Assembly (NCBI RefSeq): GCF_003970675.1
Contig: NZ_CP034562.1
Span: 3,348,001 to 3,412,000 of the forward strand
Direction: 5' to 3'
DNA: 64,000 nucleotides
DNA from: Flammeovirga pectinis
Lineage (GTDB): Bacteria; Bacteroidota; Bacteroidia; Cytophagales; Flammeovirgaceae
Part shown: positions 63,683 through 64,000 of the stretch, in pieces
Layout of the letters: every line of letters starts with the position of its first letter
How positions within the stretch are numbered: the first letter of the stretch is position 1
Position numbers and translations under genes: made by a program
The notes under the pieces: model-generated
What the model was told of the DNA's origin: nothing
Seen by the model: the letters and a program-made list of their open reading frames with translations, nothing else
The model's database searches: none

Positions 63683-64000
63683 TCAATTTATACGCTTACA
63701 TACTAATAACACCTTTTCCTCTTTCATTATTGTAGTTGCAAAGAGGTAAATTTCTCCTCCTTCTTTTAACTTTAACTTATTTCTAAGTTGATCTACAGTT
63801 TGAGGAAAATTTCTTACCGACAAATTAGCCTTTAAGTTCGGTATTTCTTTCTTAATACTTTTTTTCTGAGCTTGAATTTGCTTTGTTACTTCAAATTTTC
63901 TGCCCGGAAAATCTTCTATTAGTACATCTGAAATATATAAATGGGAATTGATGTGTAATTTTTTTAGGCCGAATCTGTTTGAGATGCTTTTAAACGCACC
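63683..64000 (-). CDS. SAM-dependent methyltransferase, C-terminal THUMP-like domain (N-terminus outside window)
   Basis: An open minus-strand frame from base 64000 to a TGA at 63683-63685, giving the last 105 residues. The sequence IPNLKANLSVRNFPQTVDQL and GGEIYLFATTIMKEEKVLLV matches the THUMP-like domain at the end of a Bacteroidota class I methyltransferase family. The catalytic domain is upstream of the window. The substrate is likely RNA, by analogy with THUMP domains, but this is inference. The DUF4177-like gene follows. Confidence 0.8.
   Translation of the reverse strand, partial: GAFKSISNRFGLKKLHINSHLYISDVLIEDFPGRKFEVTKQIQAQKKSIKKEIPNLKANLSVRNFPQTVDQLRNKLKLKEGGEIYLFATTIMKEEKVLLVCKRIN

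Noticed and set aside
1-64000. Mobile elements, CRISPR arrays, prophage, toxin-antitoxin or defence islands
   Set aside because: I looked for transposases, integrases, regularly spaced repeats and nuclease or toxin motifs and found none; the gene content is ordinary chromosomal.

Overview
The window looks like chromosomal DNA from a free-living, aerobic, low-GC member of the Bacteroidota, most likely the order Cytophagales and possibly Flammeovirga or a relative. The lineage evidence is a type IX secretion C-terminal domain on a giant amylase, an alternative complex III (actABCDEF) respiratory operon, DUF4421 and THUMP-like-methyltransferase families typical of the phylum, and several promoters that fit the Bacteroidota pattern (TTG about 20 bases upstream of TAnnTTTG). 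The genus is inference; no rRNA gene is present. I see no phage, insertion sequence, CRISPR array or integron, and every recognisable gene looks intact except the two cut by the window edges.

Layout. 1-10.4 kb: a truncated M1 metallopeptidase, a GtrA-like membrane protein, a DEAD-box RNA helicase, a subtilisin-like protease with a lipoprotein, an aminopeptidase P, and an Fe-S assembly pair (NifU C-terminal domain and Mrp). 10.4-18.6 kb: a starch locus made of a transmembrane AraC-type regulator with two carbohydrate-binding-like periplasmic modules and a 2004-residue secreted amylase carrying two different GH13 catalytic domains. 18.8-28.6 kb: envelope and housekeeping genes (NAD-dependent epimerase-like protein, beta-barrel protein, TPR protein, sugar-isomerase-like cupin, secreted C1 peptidase, yidD, sucD, two divergent OmpA-like paralogues, and a pseudophosphatase-LysM-like membrane protein). 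28.8-34.8 kb: cytochrome c maturation genes ccmF, ccmB, ccmC, ccmD-like and a Cys-type ccmE. 34.9-51.4 kb: a cytidylate-kinase-like protein, peroxiredoxin, glutamate dehydrogenase, PBP1C, a Na+/H+ antiporter, coaX with an outer-membrane protein and a TPR protein, a lipoprotein esterase and a small beta-barrel. 51.4-60.2 kb: the complete actABCDEF operon. 60.6-64 kb: tRNA-Cys, a thioesterase, pheS, an FKBP isomerase and a truncated methyltransferase.

How the parts connect. The Ccm proteins would attach heme to the c-type cytochromes of alternative complex III (six CxxCH sites in ActA and one in ActE). The starch locus pairs a candidate membrane-spanning starch sensor with the enzyme it may control, and a related carbohydrate-binding-like module recurs in the esterase at 49.5 kb. 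This sensor-enzyme pair is the best candidate in the window for an under-described system. The Cys-type CcmE, the pseudophosphatase-LysM protein and the OmpA paralogue with a changed peptidoglycan-contact residue are second-tier leads.
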